A DNA stretch of 64,000 bases from Haloimpatiens sp042688525 (GTDB taxonomy: Bacteria > Bacillota > Clostridia > Clostridiales > Clostridiaceae), in NCBI RefSeq assembly GCF_042688525.2, contig NZ_JBHWAB010000001.1, positions 3,596,001-3,660,000 of the forward strand. Direction: 5' to 3'. Position numbers and translations under genes: made by a program. A model generated the notes under the pieces. It ran no database searches and was not told where the DNA came from. It saw only the letters and a program-made list of their open reading frames with translations. Below, in pieces: positions 1-9,593 of this stretch (position 1 is its first letter; each line of letters starts with the position of its first letter).

Positions 1-951
1 TATTTTTCCATCATATATAAATTTAGCATTATATATATACTTTCTATCTATCAATATACTTTTTTCAGGATTATTAATATCCTCTATATAATAAAGTCCA
101 AATCCATTTTGTCCAGATAAAGTAGTAGATTTTATATACGAATCTCTATATTTGCCTTTATGAAATTTTGTAATCTGCTTACCGTTTTTATCCAATATCA
201 ATGTATAAACTTGTTCTGAAGCTGGTTTATCTATTTCATTAACTGTAGCATAATAATATTCATTATCTATTTTCCCTTTATAATATCTATGTTCTTTTGC
301 ATTATAAGCTTCAACCTTTTCATTAGAATCTATATAATAAATGGAATTATTTACTAAGTTAGGGTGTTCTGTGTATAATCTTTTTCCATCTGGAGACCAT
401 CCAAAATATGTTACAAAATCATTTTTAACCTCATTTTCAAACATGAATTTACTATCTTCTATATTATATATAGTTAATTTGTTTCCTCCACAAAACGCCA
501 CAATATTTCCATTTTTATTCCACTTTACCTCTGTAATAGGTGGAATTTTTTCTTTTATAATAATATTATCACCTGTCTTTACTTCATACTTATTTAAAGA
601 AAATCTTTGTTGTTCTACCCCAATTATCATTTGTTTATTATCATTCTCGTTATACTCCATATTAGGTGATAAATAAAAAATATATTTTTTATCAGGTGAT
701 TGAGTTAAAGGAATTTTATTATTAGTTTCTTTAAACTTAACAGAATAAAACTTATTTATACCTTTCGTATCTATTTGTCCATCTATCTCTGTTATATCCC
801 GTTGTTTTTTATGTTGATTTACCACATATACTTTATTATCTTTGATTTCTTTTTTATAACATTCATATACAATACCTAAAATTAATAATATAGTTGCACA
901 AAACATCAACACATAACAAATATATTTTTTTTGAAAGGAACTCTGTTTCAT
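1..951 (-). CDS. TolB-like beta-propeller protein with N-terminal membrane anchor (3' end cut by window)
   Basis: The reading frame is open from an ATG at 951 to the window edge, 317 codons with no stop. An N-terminal hydrophobic stretch (about residues 10-27) looks like a membrane anchor or uncleaved signal. The body contains the TolB/WD40-like motif FGWSPDGKRLY and a similar LSPN/SPDKKY blade motif, so it is probably an extracytoplasmic beta-propeller. It lies 78 bp downstream of the histidine kinase on the same strand, so it may be part of or the output of that two-component operon. The exact function is unknown. Confidence 0.75.
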   Translation of the reverse strand, partial: MKQSSFQKKYICYVLMFCATILLILGIVYECYKKEIKDNKVYVVNQHKKQRDITEIDGQIDTKGINKFYSVKFKETNNKIPLTQSPDKKYIFYLSPNMEYNENDNKQMIIGVEQQRFSLNKYEVKTGDNIIIKEKIPPITEVKWNKNGNIVAFCGGNKLTIYNIEDSKFMFENEVKNDFVTYFGWSPDGKRLYTEHPNLVNNSIYYIDSNEKVEAYNAKEHRYYKGKIDNEYYYATVNEIDKPASEQVYTLILDKNGKQITKFHKGKYRDSYIKSTTLSGQNGFGLYYIEDINNPEKSILIDRKYIYNAKFIYDGKI

Positions 952-1029
952 GAGTTTTCCTCCTTTTTATTTAATATACCATTTATATTTGTTCAACTTT
1001 TATATTAGTTGTAAAAAAGTTGTAAATTT

Positions 1030-2427
1030 TCAAAATATTATTTTAATAATAGTTCCTTCATTTATCTTACTTTGTATTTTCAACTGTGCATTATGTTTTT
1101 TTACAATTTCACTGCATAAAGCAAGTCCAAGTCCTACCCCACCTTCTTTTCTTGAACGTGATTTATCTATTCTATAAAAAGGCTCTAATATTTTATTTAT
1201 CTCTTCTTCTTCCATACCTTTTCCTTCATCTTGAACATATATATTTTTTGACTTTTCATTTTTTCCCATACCTAACTTAATTATACTTCCCTCTTTAGAA
1301 GCTTTTATTGAATTATCTATAAGATTTATAAGAACTCCTTTTATCATATCTTTATCTAAATTGATTTCTACATCTTCTCCAATAATCTCTATTTGAATTT
1401 CCTTTTCTTCAGCCTTAATTTTCATTATCTCTTGAACTTCTTTCAATATAGGGAAAACATTATGGGTAGATATTTGAAGAGGATCTTCTCTGGTCAAAAT
1501 CATTTTCATTAACATATTTATCAATTTAAGCATTCTTTTTCCTTCAGAATATATATATTTAAGTCCTTTATGAAAAGTCTGTTCATCATATTTTATTTTC
1601 ATCAAAACTTCAGCATATCCTATTATGGATGTTAAAGGAGTCCTAAGCTCATGCGTTATATTATCTACAAGTCTTTGTTTTGTATCACTTTGATGTTTAA
1701 GTTCCGTTATTTTATTTTCAATTTCATCAGCCATTTTATTAAATTGTCTTGCTAATACTCCAATTTCATCATTACTATGTATATTTACTCTATTTTTGTA
1801 ATCTCCTTGGGATATATTCTGTGCAGCACAATTTAAATTCTCCACAGGTTTCATAATTATTTTACTTATAATACCTGTTATAATACCTATAAAAATAAGA
1901 CCTATCAATCCTACTTCTGTAAAAAATTTATATTCTTGTTTTCTTTGAATATCTATTTGAGAAATATCTTTAATGTAACAAAGTATTAATTTTTTATTTT
2001 CTATTTTCATTTCTTGATTTACAAATAAAAAGTGACTTTCATCATTTTTTCTCAATATATAATTTCTTTTTCCTTTTAAACTAGACTGTATTTCATCTTC
2101 TCTATTGTATTGAAAATTTGACTTGTGTGGTGCTAATAAATTTCCATCATCATCATAAATTTCAATATAACTTTTATCATCTTTAAACATTTCTACTATT
2201 CTTTGACTATACCGTCCTATATTTATTTTATCTTCAGACTGCTTTTGATTTACTATTAAATATAAAATAGTATTACTATAAATATTATTTTGCTCCTTAA
2301 GACTTCTTTTAATTTCCTTATGTAAAGTTGTTCGATAGTTATTTTCTGTAATAATAACACCTACAACTATAAGCGTAGAAATATACATTACAATACAAAG
2401 CAAAAAAATCTTCCACCTAAATTTCAC
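1030..2427 (-). CDS. Sensor histidine kinase (HAMP, HisKA, HATPase)
   Basis: A 465-residue membrane sensor kinase. Transmembrane segments lie at about 6-27 and 171-192 and enclose an extracytoplasmic sensor region. A HAMP domain (about 192-244) is followed by a HisKA box with the phospho-acceptor in THELRTPL (H259). The ATPase has the N box (NLIDNSIKAS), G1 (DEGKGM) and G2 (GGVGLGLAL). The response regulator gene ends 25 bp upstream on the same strand, so the two are a cognate pair. The signal is not evident from sequence; the PhoR/WalK-like architecture and the co-located TolB-like protein suggest envelope sensing. Confidence 0.93.
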   Translation of the reverse strand: MKFRWKIFLLCIVMYISTLIVVGVIITENNYRTTLHKEIKRSLKEQNNIYSNTILYLIVNQKQSEDKINIGRYSQRIVEMFKDDKSYIEIYDDDGNLLAPHKSNFQYNREDEIQSSLKGKRNYILRKNDESHFLFVNQEMKIENKKLILCYIKDISQIDIQRKQEYKFFTEVGLIGLIFIGIITGIISKIIMKPVENLNCAAQNISQGDYKNRVNIHSNDEIGVLARQFNKMADEIENKITELKHQSDTKQRLVDNITHELRTPLTSIIGYAEVLMKIKYDEQTFHKGLKYIYSEGKRMLKLINMLMKMILTREDPLQISTHNVFPILKEVQEIMKIKAEEKEIQIEIIGEDVEINLDKDMIKGVLINLIDNSIKASKEGSIIKLGMGKNEKSKNIYVQDEGKGMEEEEINKILEPFYRIDKSRSRKEGGVGLGLALCSEIVKKHNAQLKIQSKINEGTIIKIIF

Positions 2428-2452
2428 ATCAATCCCCCTTGCTTTAATTTAC

Positions 2453-3103
2453 CTAATCTTCAAGTCTATAACCTATTTTATAAACAGTTCTTATTTTATC
2501 AGTACCCAGCTTATTCCTAAGTCTTTGTATATGCATATCTACAGTTCTAGTATTTCCTTCATACTCATAATCCCATATTATTTCTAACATCTTTTCTCTA
2601 GACAAAGCAATTCCCTTATTATCTACAAGTAAATTCAAAAGTTCATACTCTTTTAATGTTAAGTCTATTTCTTTTTCATTTTTAAAGACTTTTCTCTTCT
2701 TTTCATCTATCTCAATATCATCAAACTTTTTTATATTATCTTGTTTCTTACTTCTTCTAAGCAATGCATTTATTCTTGCAATTAACTCCATACTTTCAAA
2801 GGGTTTTGTAATATAATCATCTGCCCCTAAATTCAATCCTTTAACTTTATCTTTCAAACTATCTTTTGCAGTAAGAAGTATGACAGGAATATTTTTTTCT
2901 AAAATATAAGGTAAAAGTTTATACCCGTCTATCTTTGGAAGCATTAAATCTAATATTATTAAATCTACATACTCTTTTTTTATTTTACTTAATCCTTTTT
3001 CACCATCATCTGCCTCTATAGTTTGAAAACCTACCATTGAAAGATTTAATTTTATTAGTTCACGAATAGGTTCTTCATCTTCTATAATTAAAATTTTTTC
3101 CAC
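2453..3103 (-). CDS. OmpR/PhoB-family response regulator
   Basis: About 216 residues. The receiver domain shows the acidic pocket (IIEDEE), the phospho-acceptor Asp in LIILDLMLPK and the conserved Lys in DYITKPF. The C-terminal winged helix carries EYELLNLLV and TVDMHIQRLRNKL. A GTG start at 3103 was chosen because GGGGGA lies 7 bases before it. In-frame ATGs exist at 3118 and 3133, the last overlapping the upstream gene. Partner of the kinase encoded immediately downstream. Confidence 0.93.
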   Translation of the reverse strand: MEKILIIEDEEPIRELIKLNLSMVGFQTIEADDGEKGLSKIKKEYVDLIILDLMLPKIDGYKLLPYILEKNIPVILLTAKDSLKDKVKGLNLGADDYITKPFESMELIARINALLRRSKKQDNIKKFDDIEIDEKKRKVFKNEKEIDLTLKEYELLNLLVDNKGIALSREKMLEIIWDYEYEGNTRTVDMHIQRLRNKLGTDKIRTVYKIGYRLED

Positions 3104-3122
3104 AAAACATTCCCCCATTATC

Positions 3123-3905
3123 TTATCTATCAAATATATAAGATTTTACTACTGCCAAACACTCCCTAACATAAAAATTTGGTACAAGAAGCGGGTGTAT
3201 TCTTGCTGGAATACCTTCTAATGTTAATCCTACTCTTTTTCCCAACATTTTTGCCCTAAATACGTGGAAGTTACTTGTTACTACACATATTTTTAAATTT
3301 TTAATATCTTTATCACTATCTTCTTCTACCTTTTTCTTTGAGAAAACCAAATTTTCATGTGTATTAGTAGACTTATCTTCTTTTATAATTCTATTTTCAT
3401 CAATTTCATGATTAACTAAAAATTCTTTCATTGCTTCTGCTTCTGAAATAAGTTCATTTGGTCCCTGTCCCCCTGAAACTATTATTTTAGTATTAGGATG
3501 CTCCTTTATATACTCTAAACTTTTCTCCATTCTTTGATATAAAGTAAGAGACATAGTTCTACCTTGTACTCCAGCTCCTAATACAATTAAATATTCACTA
3601 TCCTTTTTATATGTTTTGTTTCCATAATATAATATAGGAGTTTCTATGATAATAAAAAATATTAATCCTATAATTATAAGTATTTTAAGCATTTTGCCTC
3701 CAATTTTTAATTTACTATTAATATTATATATTTGTTTACCTTTTCCTTTTATAACCCCTAATATTATTAAAAATATACCAAGTACAATCCAAAATTCTGA
3801 AAAACTAATTTTAACACCAAAACTCATTAACGCAGAAAAATATCCGAAACTTATTATTCCTAATAATATTAACATTATTGAAATTAATTTATGTACTTTA
3901 TTCAT
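3123..3905 (-). CDS. YdcF/SanA-family (DUF218) membrane protein
   Basis: 260 residues with about three hydrophobic segments in the first 95 residues. A DUF218 domain follows: YLIVLGAGVQG, then the SGGQGPNE motif, STNTHENLVFS, and VVTSNFHVFRA. Members such as SanA, ElyC and YdcF act in envelope or polysaccharide metabolism, but the biochemical reaction is unresolved. Its stop overlaps upstream alternative starts of the response regulator, so the genes are probably co-transcribed. Confidence 0.85.
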   Translation of the reverse strand: MNKVHKLISIMLILLGIISFGYFSALMSFGVKISFSEFWIVLGIFLIILGVIKGKGKQIYNINSKLKIGGKMLKILIIIGLIFFIIIETPILYYGNKTYKKDSEYLIVLGAGVQGRTMSLTLYQRMEKSLEYIKEHPNTKIIVSGGQGPNELISEAEAMKEFLVNHEIDENRIIKEDKSTNTHENLVFSKKKVEEDSDKDIKNLKICVVTSNFHVFRAKMLGKRVGLTLEGIPARIHPLLVPNFYVRECLAVVKSYIFDR

Positions 3906-4100
3906 TTTAAAACACCCTTTCTAAATAATAGATTCACATATCTCTATATATAATATCACTAATTTTTATACAACCGGAATTGAAATTGTAAAAGAGTTGT
4001 AACAAGATTTTTACTTTACTATTGAATTTAACTTATTTGAGTAGTAGAATATTTAGAGAATTCGAATTATTTTGTAACATAATGGAAAGGTTGTTATCTT

Positions 4101-5386
4101 ATGAATTTCAATTTAATAAAGAAAAAGCTTTTTTCTAAAAAAATTTTAAGCAATGAAAATAAATCTATCCCTGAAAGCAATATGAAATTTTATATTGTAA
4201 ATGGAATGCTTTTTACAATAATGACTTGCCTTTATAAATCTTTTGCTGATAAATTTATAACTAGATTGGGAGGAACATCTCTGCATATTTCCCTATATAA
4301 TGCACTTCCAGGTCTTATGGGAGCTTTTTGTATGCTTCCTGGCATTATTATAATGAGTAAAGCATCAAACAAAAAAAGACTATGTCTACATTTTTTTTGA
4401 TAAGTAGATGTATTATCTTTTCTTTTGCTTTTGTACCATTTTTCCCTAAACAATATAGACCTATGCTTTTTGTCATACTCTTTGCTTTTATGAGTGTTCC
4501 TGAAGCACTTTCTGTTATGTCACTCCAAAGTTTTTCTGGAGATATATTTTCAGATAAGAAACGCTCTACTGCTATTGCTATGAGGAATAAATTTTCTACA
4601 CTATTTAATGTTATAACTTGCCTTATATTAGGCTGGACATTTAAATCACTAGTAAAAAATAATAGTCAAGCTGTATTTTTATATCAAATATGCTTCACTG
4701 TAGCTTTTTTAATTGGATTAATAGAAATTCATACTTTTATGAAATTAAAAGAAATTACAACTATACAAGTTGATAAAATGTCTTTTAAAGCTATATCTAA
4801 TATATTTAAAAATAAAAAATTTAAAACTTTTTTATTTTGCTCTCTAATATTTCATTTTGGATGGCAAATGGGTTGGCCCTTATTCAGTATATATAAAATT
4901 AAGTATTTAAATGCAGATGAGATGTGGCTTACAATTTTGAATGTTTCTTCTAACATAGTAATGTTCTTTAGTTACAATTATTGGAATAAGCTAATAAAAC
5001 GAAGAGGAAATACTTTTGTAATTGCATTTGCTACCTTTGGAATGTCTGTAACACCTCTATTATATGCTGTATCATTTAATTTATATGTACTAACTTTGAC
5101 AGGAATAATGACAGGTTTTTTTACTTCTGGAACAACTACAGTAATTCTAAGCGCATTACTAGAAGTTTGTCCTGAAAAAAACAGAATGTTTTATATAGGC
5201 CTACATGCAACCTTTACTAATTTAACACTTTCCATAGCTCCTATGGTAGGTCATACAGTACTAGAATATACTTCTATATATGCAGCATTAGGAGTATCTG
5301 CTGCTTTTAGATTTATAGGAAGTTTTGCTTTTTTCATAAGAAATAAAAATATGTCTAAAACACAATCTACTAATATTACTACTTAA
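4101..5386 (+). pseudogene. MFS transporter, frameshifted at an A7 run
   Basis: Two overlapping frames (4101-4400 and 4382-5386) together encode one MFS-like permease of about 428 residues. A GGAAAGG ribosome site precedes the ATG at 4101. The first frame runs into a premature TGA after residue 99. Adding one A to the seven-A run at 4371-4377 joins SNKKK to TMSTFFLISR and restores a continuous protein with about 12 membrane segments. This may be a genuine inactivation, a slippage-prone phase switch or a sequencing error. The substrate cannot be inferred. Confidence 0.8.
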
Positions 5387-5516
5387 ACCCTTTTAAAAAT
5401 AATGTTATCCATCACTATCTTATAGGATATAGTAACTTTCATATAATTTTAGTTAAAATTTAACATTAAAGATAATCTAATAAAAAATAAAAATGGTATA
5501 ACCTAATAATAAAAGA

Positions 5517-5564
5517 AGGCTATCGAACTATAAAAATTACTTTCTAGCTCGATAGCCATTTTTT
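5517..5564. terminator. Bidirectional hairpin terminator
   Basis: GGCTATCGA at 5518-5526 pairs with TCGATAGCC at 5549-5557. A T-rich run follows on the plus strand and an A-rich run precedes it. It separates the MFS gene from the convergent gene ending at 5602. Confidence 0.75.
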
Positions 5565-5601
5565 ATTTGTTAGCACTAAGTCATTTAGTATATTTAATTA
5601 T

Positions 5602-5967
5602 TTAATCACATTCATCTATAACTTTATAGTCTACATCTTTAATATATTTTAAATTTCTTACTTCTCCATTTTCTCCGATTTCTATTATATTTTCCTTAAC
5701 TACATTATCTCCTATTTTCTTTGCTGCTTTTCCACCTATATCTACGGCTTTATCAACAATGTTTCCTGTAACATTAGTTACTACTTTAGTAGTATCCCCT
5801 AATACCTTTCCTGCTTTTTTTGTCACCTTTCTTGTTGTACATGCAGCTTTAGGCTTATTAGCAACTTCAGCTACAGCTCCAAGAACTTCACCAGTAAGTT
5901 TTATTTTATATTCTAAAACTGTACCAACTACTCTTCCTGTGCCTTTTATTATTTTCCCTATTTTCAT
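5602..5967 (-). CDS. Hypothetical Ala/Gly/Val/Lys-rich repetitive protein
   Basis: About 121 residues from an ATG at 5967, with GGAGTGAG 8 bases upstream. An in-frame ATG 9 bases earlier has no spacing for a ribosome site. The middle is a low-complexity array of short G-K/x-V-x-G-D/N units predicted to be helical and amphipathic, followed by a charged, acidic C-terminus (IKDVDYKVIDECD). There is no signal peptide or clear membrane span. I do not recognise a family. Confidence 0.65.
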   Translation of the reverse strand: MKIGKIIKGTGRVVGTVLEYKIKLTGEVLGAVAEVANKPKAACTTRKVTKKAGKVLGDTTKVVTNVTGNIVDKAVDIGGKAAKKIGDNVVKENIIEIGENGEVRNLKYIKDVDYKVIDECD

Positions 5968-6013
5968 AAATCTCACTCCACAAAAATGTGTTTTTTCCAG
6001 TATCCACTATTCT

Positions 6014-7159
6014 TTATCTTTCAAAAACTACTTTACCATCTATAAACACATAATTAGTTTTTGCTTGTACATCTAATGGATGTTTATCAAAAATAACTAT
6101 ATCTGCATCTTTGCCTACTTCTAAAGATCCTACTCTATTATCTATACCTAATATTTCTGCTGGATTTATAGTAATAGCTCTAAGAGCTGTATCTTCATCT
6201 AATCCTTCCTTTACTGAAAGTGCAGCGCAAAGTGGAAGATAATGTACAGGGATTACTGGATGATCTGTCATTATTGCAAATTTTACTCCTGCGTCGTTAA
6301 GTACTCTTGGTGTTTCAAAAGTTTTATTCTTTACTTCTATTTTAGTTTTAAATGTTAATGTTGGTCCTATTATAGCAGAATAGTTTTCTTTAGCTAATTC
6401 ATCTGCTATTAAATGGCCTTCTGAACAATGGTCTAATGTTAAATTCACATCAAATTCTTTAGCAATTCTAATAGCTGTAAATATATCATCTGCTCTATGT
6501 GCATGAGCTTTCAATGGAATTTCTTTTTTTAATACTGGAATTAAAGCTTCCATTTTCATATCAAAGTTAGGTTTATCATCACTATTTTCTTTTTTATATA
6601 AATATTCTTTAGCTTTCATAAGAGTTTCTCTAAGTATAGCAGCTGTAGCCATTCTTGTTGATGGTGATTGCTTTTTAGCATTATAGCATCTTTTTGGATT
6701 CTCTCCAAAGGCACACTTCATAGCAGCATTTTGCTTTATGATCATATTATCAATTCTTTTTCCTTTGGTTTTAATTGCTGCAAAAGTTCCTCCTATTACA
6801 TTAGCACTACCTGGTCCAGTACAAACACATGTTATACCATGTTCATATGCTTCTGTAAGAGCGTTATCCATTGGATTTATTGCATCCATAGCTCTTAATT
6901 GAGGTGTAACTGGATCTGTAATTTCATTTTCATCACGGCCTTCAAAACCCATTCCTTCTTCTACCATACCTAGATGACAGTGTGCATCAATAAATCCTGG
7001 AGTTACATACCCTCCCTTTGCATCTATTATTTCACAATTTTCAGGTTTTTGTATGTTTACTCCTATTTCCTTTATCTTATTATTTTCTATAAGTATATCT
7101 CCCTCTTTTATTATTTTTCCTGTCATAGTAAGTAATATACCATTTTTTATTAATTTCAT
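6014..7159 (-). CDS. Amidohydrolase (imidazolonepropionase-like metal-dependent hydrolase)
   Basis: 381 residues. It has the amidohydrolase superfamily layout: an N-terminal beta-sandwich with IDAKGGYVTPGFIDAHCHLG (the metal-binding HxH is HCH), later histidines in KAHAHRADD and LDHCSEGH, and the catalytic Asp in MTDHPVIP. The C-terminal sandwich is typical (VGSLEVGKDADIVIFDKHPLD). The start at 7159 is preferred because GGGGG lies 7 bases upstream; the ATG at 7165 is too close. The substrate is not predictable. Annotated relatives are called imidazolonepropionase-like or dihydroorotase-like. Confidence 0.9.
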   Translation of the reverse strand: MKLIKNGILLTMTGKIIKEGDILIENNKIKEIGVNIQKPENCEIIDAKGGYVTPGFIDAHCHLGMVEEGMGFEGRDENEITDPVTPQLRAMDAINPMDNALTEAYEHGITCVCTGPGSANVIGGTFAAIKTKGKRIDNMIIKQNAAMKCAFGENPKRCYNAKKQSPSTRMATAAILRETLMKAKEYLYKKENSDDKPNFDMKMEALIPVLKKEIPLKAHAHRADDIFTAIRIAKEFDVNLTLDHCSEGHLIADELAKENYSAIIGPTLTFKTKIEVKNKTFETPRVLNDAGVKFAIMTDHPVIPVHYLPLCAALSVKEGLDEDTALRAITINPAEILGIDNRVGSLEVGKDADIVIFDKHPLDVQAKTNYVFIDGKVVFER

Positions 7160-7245
7160 TTTCATTCCCCCAAATGATAACTTATTTTTTATAATTACTT
7201 ATATAAAATCTGAAATTTTACTAATCAAATAATATACTATAATAT

Positions 7246-7512
7246 TTATTTTTTTACTTCTTCATATTCAACATCTACTATTCCATCCTCATTGACGGTA
7301 TATCCTCTTCTTTTGTGTTCAGCTTCTTTAGATTTATTTTTAATATATTCAACTAATTGTAATATACCTCTATATGCTAACCATATCAATCCTAAAATTA
7401 AAACTATTTTAAAAATCCCTACTGCCACTTTCAATATTAACCCTAATACAACAACAAAAATAACACCATATATAATAGCCTTTAATAAATCTGCGAATTT
7501 ACTCTCTCCCAT
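7246..7512 (-). CDS. Small membrane protein, unknown function
   Basis: 88 residues. Two strongly hydrophobic segments (about 10-29 and 33-52) are followed by a charged cytoplasmic tail (KNKSKEAEHKRRGYTV...VEYEEVKK). GGAAGGG lies just before the ATG. No family recognised. A palindromic element begins 60 bp upstream of its start. Confidence 0.7.
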   Translation of the reverse strand: MGESKFADLLKAIIYGVIFVVVLGLILKVAVGIFKIVLILGLIWLAYRGILQLVEYIKNKSKEAEHKRRGYTVNEDGIVDVEYEEVKK

Positions 7513-7572
7513 TTATACCCTTCCTCTCTAAAAACACTATTTTAAAACTGAATCTCCTAGTTACTTATATAA

Positions 7573-7829
7573 CTCAACTTTCGCAGTTGAAAAACAACCG
7601 CTGCGGTAAATGATATCTTGCTCAGAAACCTTTCACTTCAGTAACAAGTTCTATGCTTTACTCATATTGAAAAAAGATTTTTTAATTAATATTCCATAGG
7701 AATCAGTAATTAAAAAATGACTTTTTTCAAATTCGTAAAACTAAGAACTTGTAAACTTTGTTCAAATGTTTCTTACGCAATATATCATTTACCTTCGCTA
7801 GGTAGTATTTTTGTCCTGCGAAAGTTGAG
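7573..7829. mobile_element. Palindromic MITE, copy 1 (257 bp)
   Basis: The ends are CTCAACTTTCGCAG and its exact reverse complement, the same 14-bp inverted repeats as the IS4-family element at 11950-13462. The interior is one long imperfect palindrome centred on ATTCCTATGGAAT-like sequence near 7690. Flanks TTATATAA and TAATATAA are near-matching and may be a decayed target duplication. No coding capacity. Nearly identical to the copies at 27580 and 39257. Confidence 0.9.
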
Positions 7830-7946
7830 TAATATAATGAATTACTAACATAATTATAACATATTTTTATTAAATAGTATATTATACCTCTTAATAAAGT
7901 ATTAATAATTTGTTAAGTTAATTTTTGGTACAAATGTACAAAACAT

Positions 7947-7974
7947 AAAACAGCCAATTTTACCTGACTGTTTT
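7947..7974 (+). terminator. Possible hairpin terminator
   Basis: AAAACAG pairs with CTGTTTT across a 14-base loop, followed by a T-rich stretch on the plus strand. There is no obvious plus-strand gene upstream, so it may be a leftover of the island. Confidence 0.35.
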
Positions 7975-7997
7975 GTTGTTTTTTATAAAATTTTCTA

Positions 7998-8272
7998 CTA
8001 CAAATTATATTTTTTCTTTAACTCTCTTACTTTTTCCAACGGTAATTTTGAAATTTTAGCTACTAAATTTATATCTAATCCTGGTTTGATTACTTCTATT
8101 TCAAATTCTTTATATTTACCCTCTAAATGGAATTTCTAATTTAAAAATAAATATTCTAAGAAATCTACTAAAACTTTTATTTGTTTGTTCTTTTTTTACT
8201 TTATCATAATTTTTAAGTTCTTTTACTAATTCTATTTTCCTACTTTGTCTTGTATATAATTCAATGAAAAGT
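7998..8272 (-). pseudogene. Remnant of Rpn/PD-(D/E)XK transposase-like protein (C-terminus)
   Basis: Minus-strand translation gives a degraded tail in shifted frames: KVLVDFLEYLFL, then a stop, then EGKYKEFEIEVIKPGLDINLVAKISKLPLEKVRELKKKYNL before the stop at 7998. The IxxGLDIxxxAKIxxLxxEKVxxL pattern is typical of the C-terminus of Rpn-family recombination-promoting nucleases. The nuclease domain is missing. Family placement is inference from the motif. Confidence 0.5.
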
Positions 8273-8378
8273 AAAAATAAATTTTTATATATTGTTTATC
8301 AGTAGAAAATTTTATATCTCAGATATAACTTCAAAAACAAGCAACATTAAATCTCATTTTGAGGTCACTAAGATTGTT

Positions 8379-8837
8379 CTATATACTAAATCTTGTTCTA
8401 TTATCTTTTCCTTGCGTTAATATTTTCAAACCATGAAAATTAAACCTTGTACAGTTTTTAATAATACCATCCAATATATTTTTGTTTTTACAATACAATT
8501 CTATATAAACTGTATCGGTACAAAATAAAGCAATTTCACAATCACTTTTTACAAAATCATCGTAAGTATCAATATTTATTATTTGTGTTTTATTATTAAA
8601 TGCTTTAATATTTGCATATATTAAATAGTATTTTTCTGTTTCAATACATTTAAAAAAATCTAATCCACTCATCATATTTTTATTAAAAATTGACATGTTT
8701 AGTTTGTTATTTTTACCTTTATAAATGATTTCGCTATCTTCTATACTCCATACAAAATTAGTAATATTAATATTATAAAATATTTTAAATAAAAAATTAT
8801 TATATTTATTTTTTAACTTAAAGGTAATACCTGTCAT
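8379..8837 (-). CDS. DUF2691-like protein, candidate immunity/accessory protein
   Basis: 152 residues, soluble, rich in aromatic residues. The pattern GITFKLKNKYNNFLFKIF, later YYLIYANIKAF, YDDFVKSDCEIALFCTD and a final FHGLKILT resembles my recollection of DUF2691 proteins of Firmicutes; this needs a profile search. It sits directly downstream of an RHS tip remnant (8895-9140) on the same strand, the position normally held by an immunity gene. Function not established. Confidence 0.6.
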   Translation of the reverse strand: MTGITFKLKNKYNNFLFKIFYNINITNFVWSIEDSEIIYKGKNNKLNMSIFNKNMMSGLDFFKCIETEKYYLIYANIKAFNNKTQIINIDTYDDFVKSDCEIALFCTDTVYIELYCKNKNILDGIIKNCTRFNFHGLKILTQGKDNRTRFSI

Positions 8838-8894
8838 TTTATTTAATCTCCTCCGTTATAAATTCAAATCATTGTTTAATAATTAATTTATATA

Positions 8895-9140
8895 TTATGA
8901 ACATGCAGCATTAGCTGGTATCGTCCACCATTCTACAATGGCGATTTGTTTTCCCCAGGAATCGTAAGTATAAGTTACCACTTTAGTTCCTGTGGTATTG
9001 TATAATCCTATTATATCTCCTTGGGTATTTCGTATATAGTAGTATTCTTTACCTTTATAGTTAAAACTTATCAACCTGCTGTTTCCATCATAGGTATAAT
9101 ATATTTTGTCTGTTCCATTATCTTCGTAGGTTACTTGAGT
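8895..9140 (-). pseudogene. RHS core fragment (orphan tip remnant A)
   Basis: About 82 codons in one minus-strand frame starting TQVTYEDNGTDKIYYTYDG, continuing through IRNTQGDIIGLYN and TYDSWGKQIAIVE, and ending WWTIPANAACS then stop. It is almost identical to the corresponding part of the RHS protein at 13803-15164 until YDSWGK, then diverges. It has no start codon or ribosome site and is preceded by a terminator. It is a displaced RHS tip with a very short variable tail. Confidence 0.8.
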
Positions 9141-9160
9141 TCATTCATGATGATATAAAA

Positions 9161-9184
9161 AAATCCAGCATTTCTGCTGGATTT
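9161..9184 (-). terminator. Terminator of the 9260-9526 gene
   Basis: AAATCCAGCA pairs with TGCTGGATTT around a TTTC loop, and the minus-strand transcript ends in a T run. The same hairpin recurs at 10697-10723. Confidence 0.75.
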
Positions 9185-9259
9185 ATGTACATTAATTATC
9201 AAAAAAATTTCTACAACCTATTGCTTTTCAAACAAATAAATTTTTGTTTACTATCATTT

Positions 9260-9526
9260 TTATATTTTATGAATATATCGTTGTACTCCCATGACAAAGC
9301 GATATATAAATGGTGCTATCACAATTATTAAGCATGCAAATATTAACGAGCTAATATCTCTAGATATTATAAACAATATTAAATTAGATATAATAGACAT
9401 AATATATACATACATAAAAAATTTAGCTATAAAAGTACATAGTTTACTTTTATCTTGAAATTCATCTATCCAAAATATTTTATATAAAAATTTTTTAAAA
9501 TTTCTAATATTTCTTTTCATATTCAT
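9260..9526 (-). CDS. Small two-TM membrane protein in RHS island
   Basis: 88 residues with hydrophobic segments at about 32-52 and 56-76 and a Lys/Arg-rich N-terminus (MNMKRNIRNFKKFLYKIF). Not recognised. Its place between RHS remnants and its small membrane-protein form make an immunity role to a pore-forming tip plausible but unproven. The first two ATGs are two codons apart and both are usable. Confidence 0.6.
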   Translation of the reverse strand: MNMKRNIRNFKKFLYKIFWIDEFQDKSKLCTFIAKFFMYVYIMSIISNLILFIISRDISSLIFACLIIVIAPFIYRFVMGVQRYIHKI

Positions 9527-9593
9527 GCCTCCAAACTATATAATTTATCAATATTTAAAAAATACTCATCCTAAATTAATTTAACTAAATTTA

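Noticed and set aside
950..1280. Open frames on the plus strand opposite the histidine kinase (950-1177, 1086-1280)
   Set aside because: They are hydrophobic shadow frames of an AT-rich coding region, without ribosome sites, and lie opposite a clear kinase gene.
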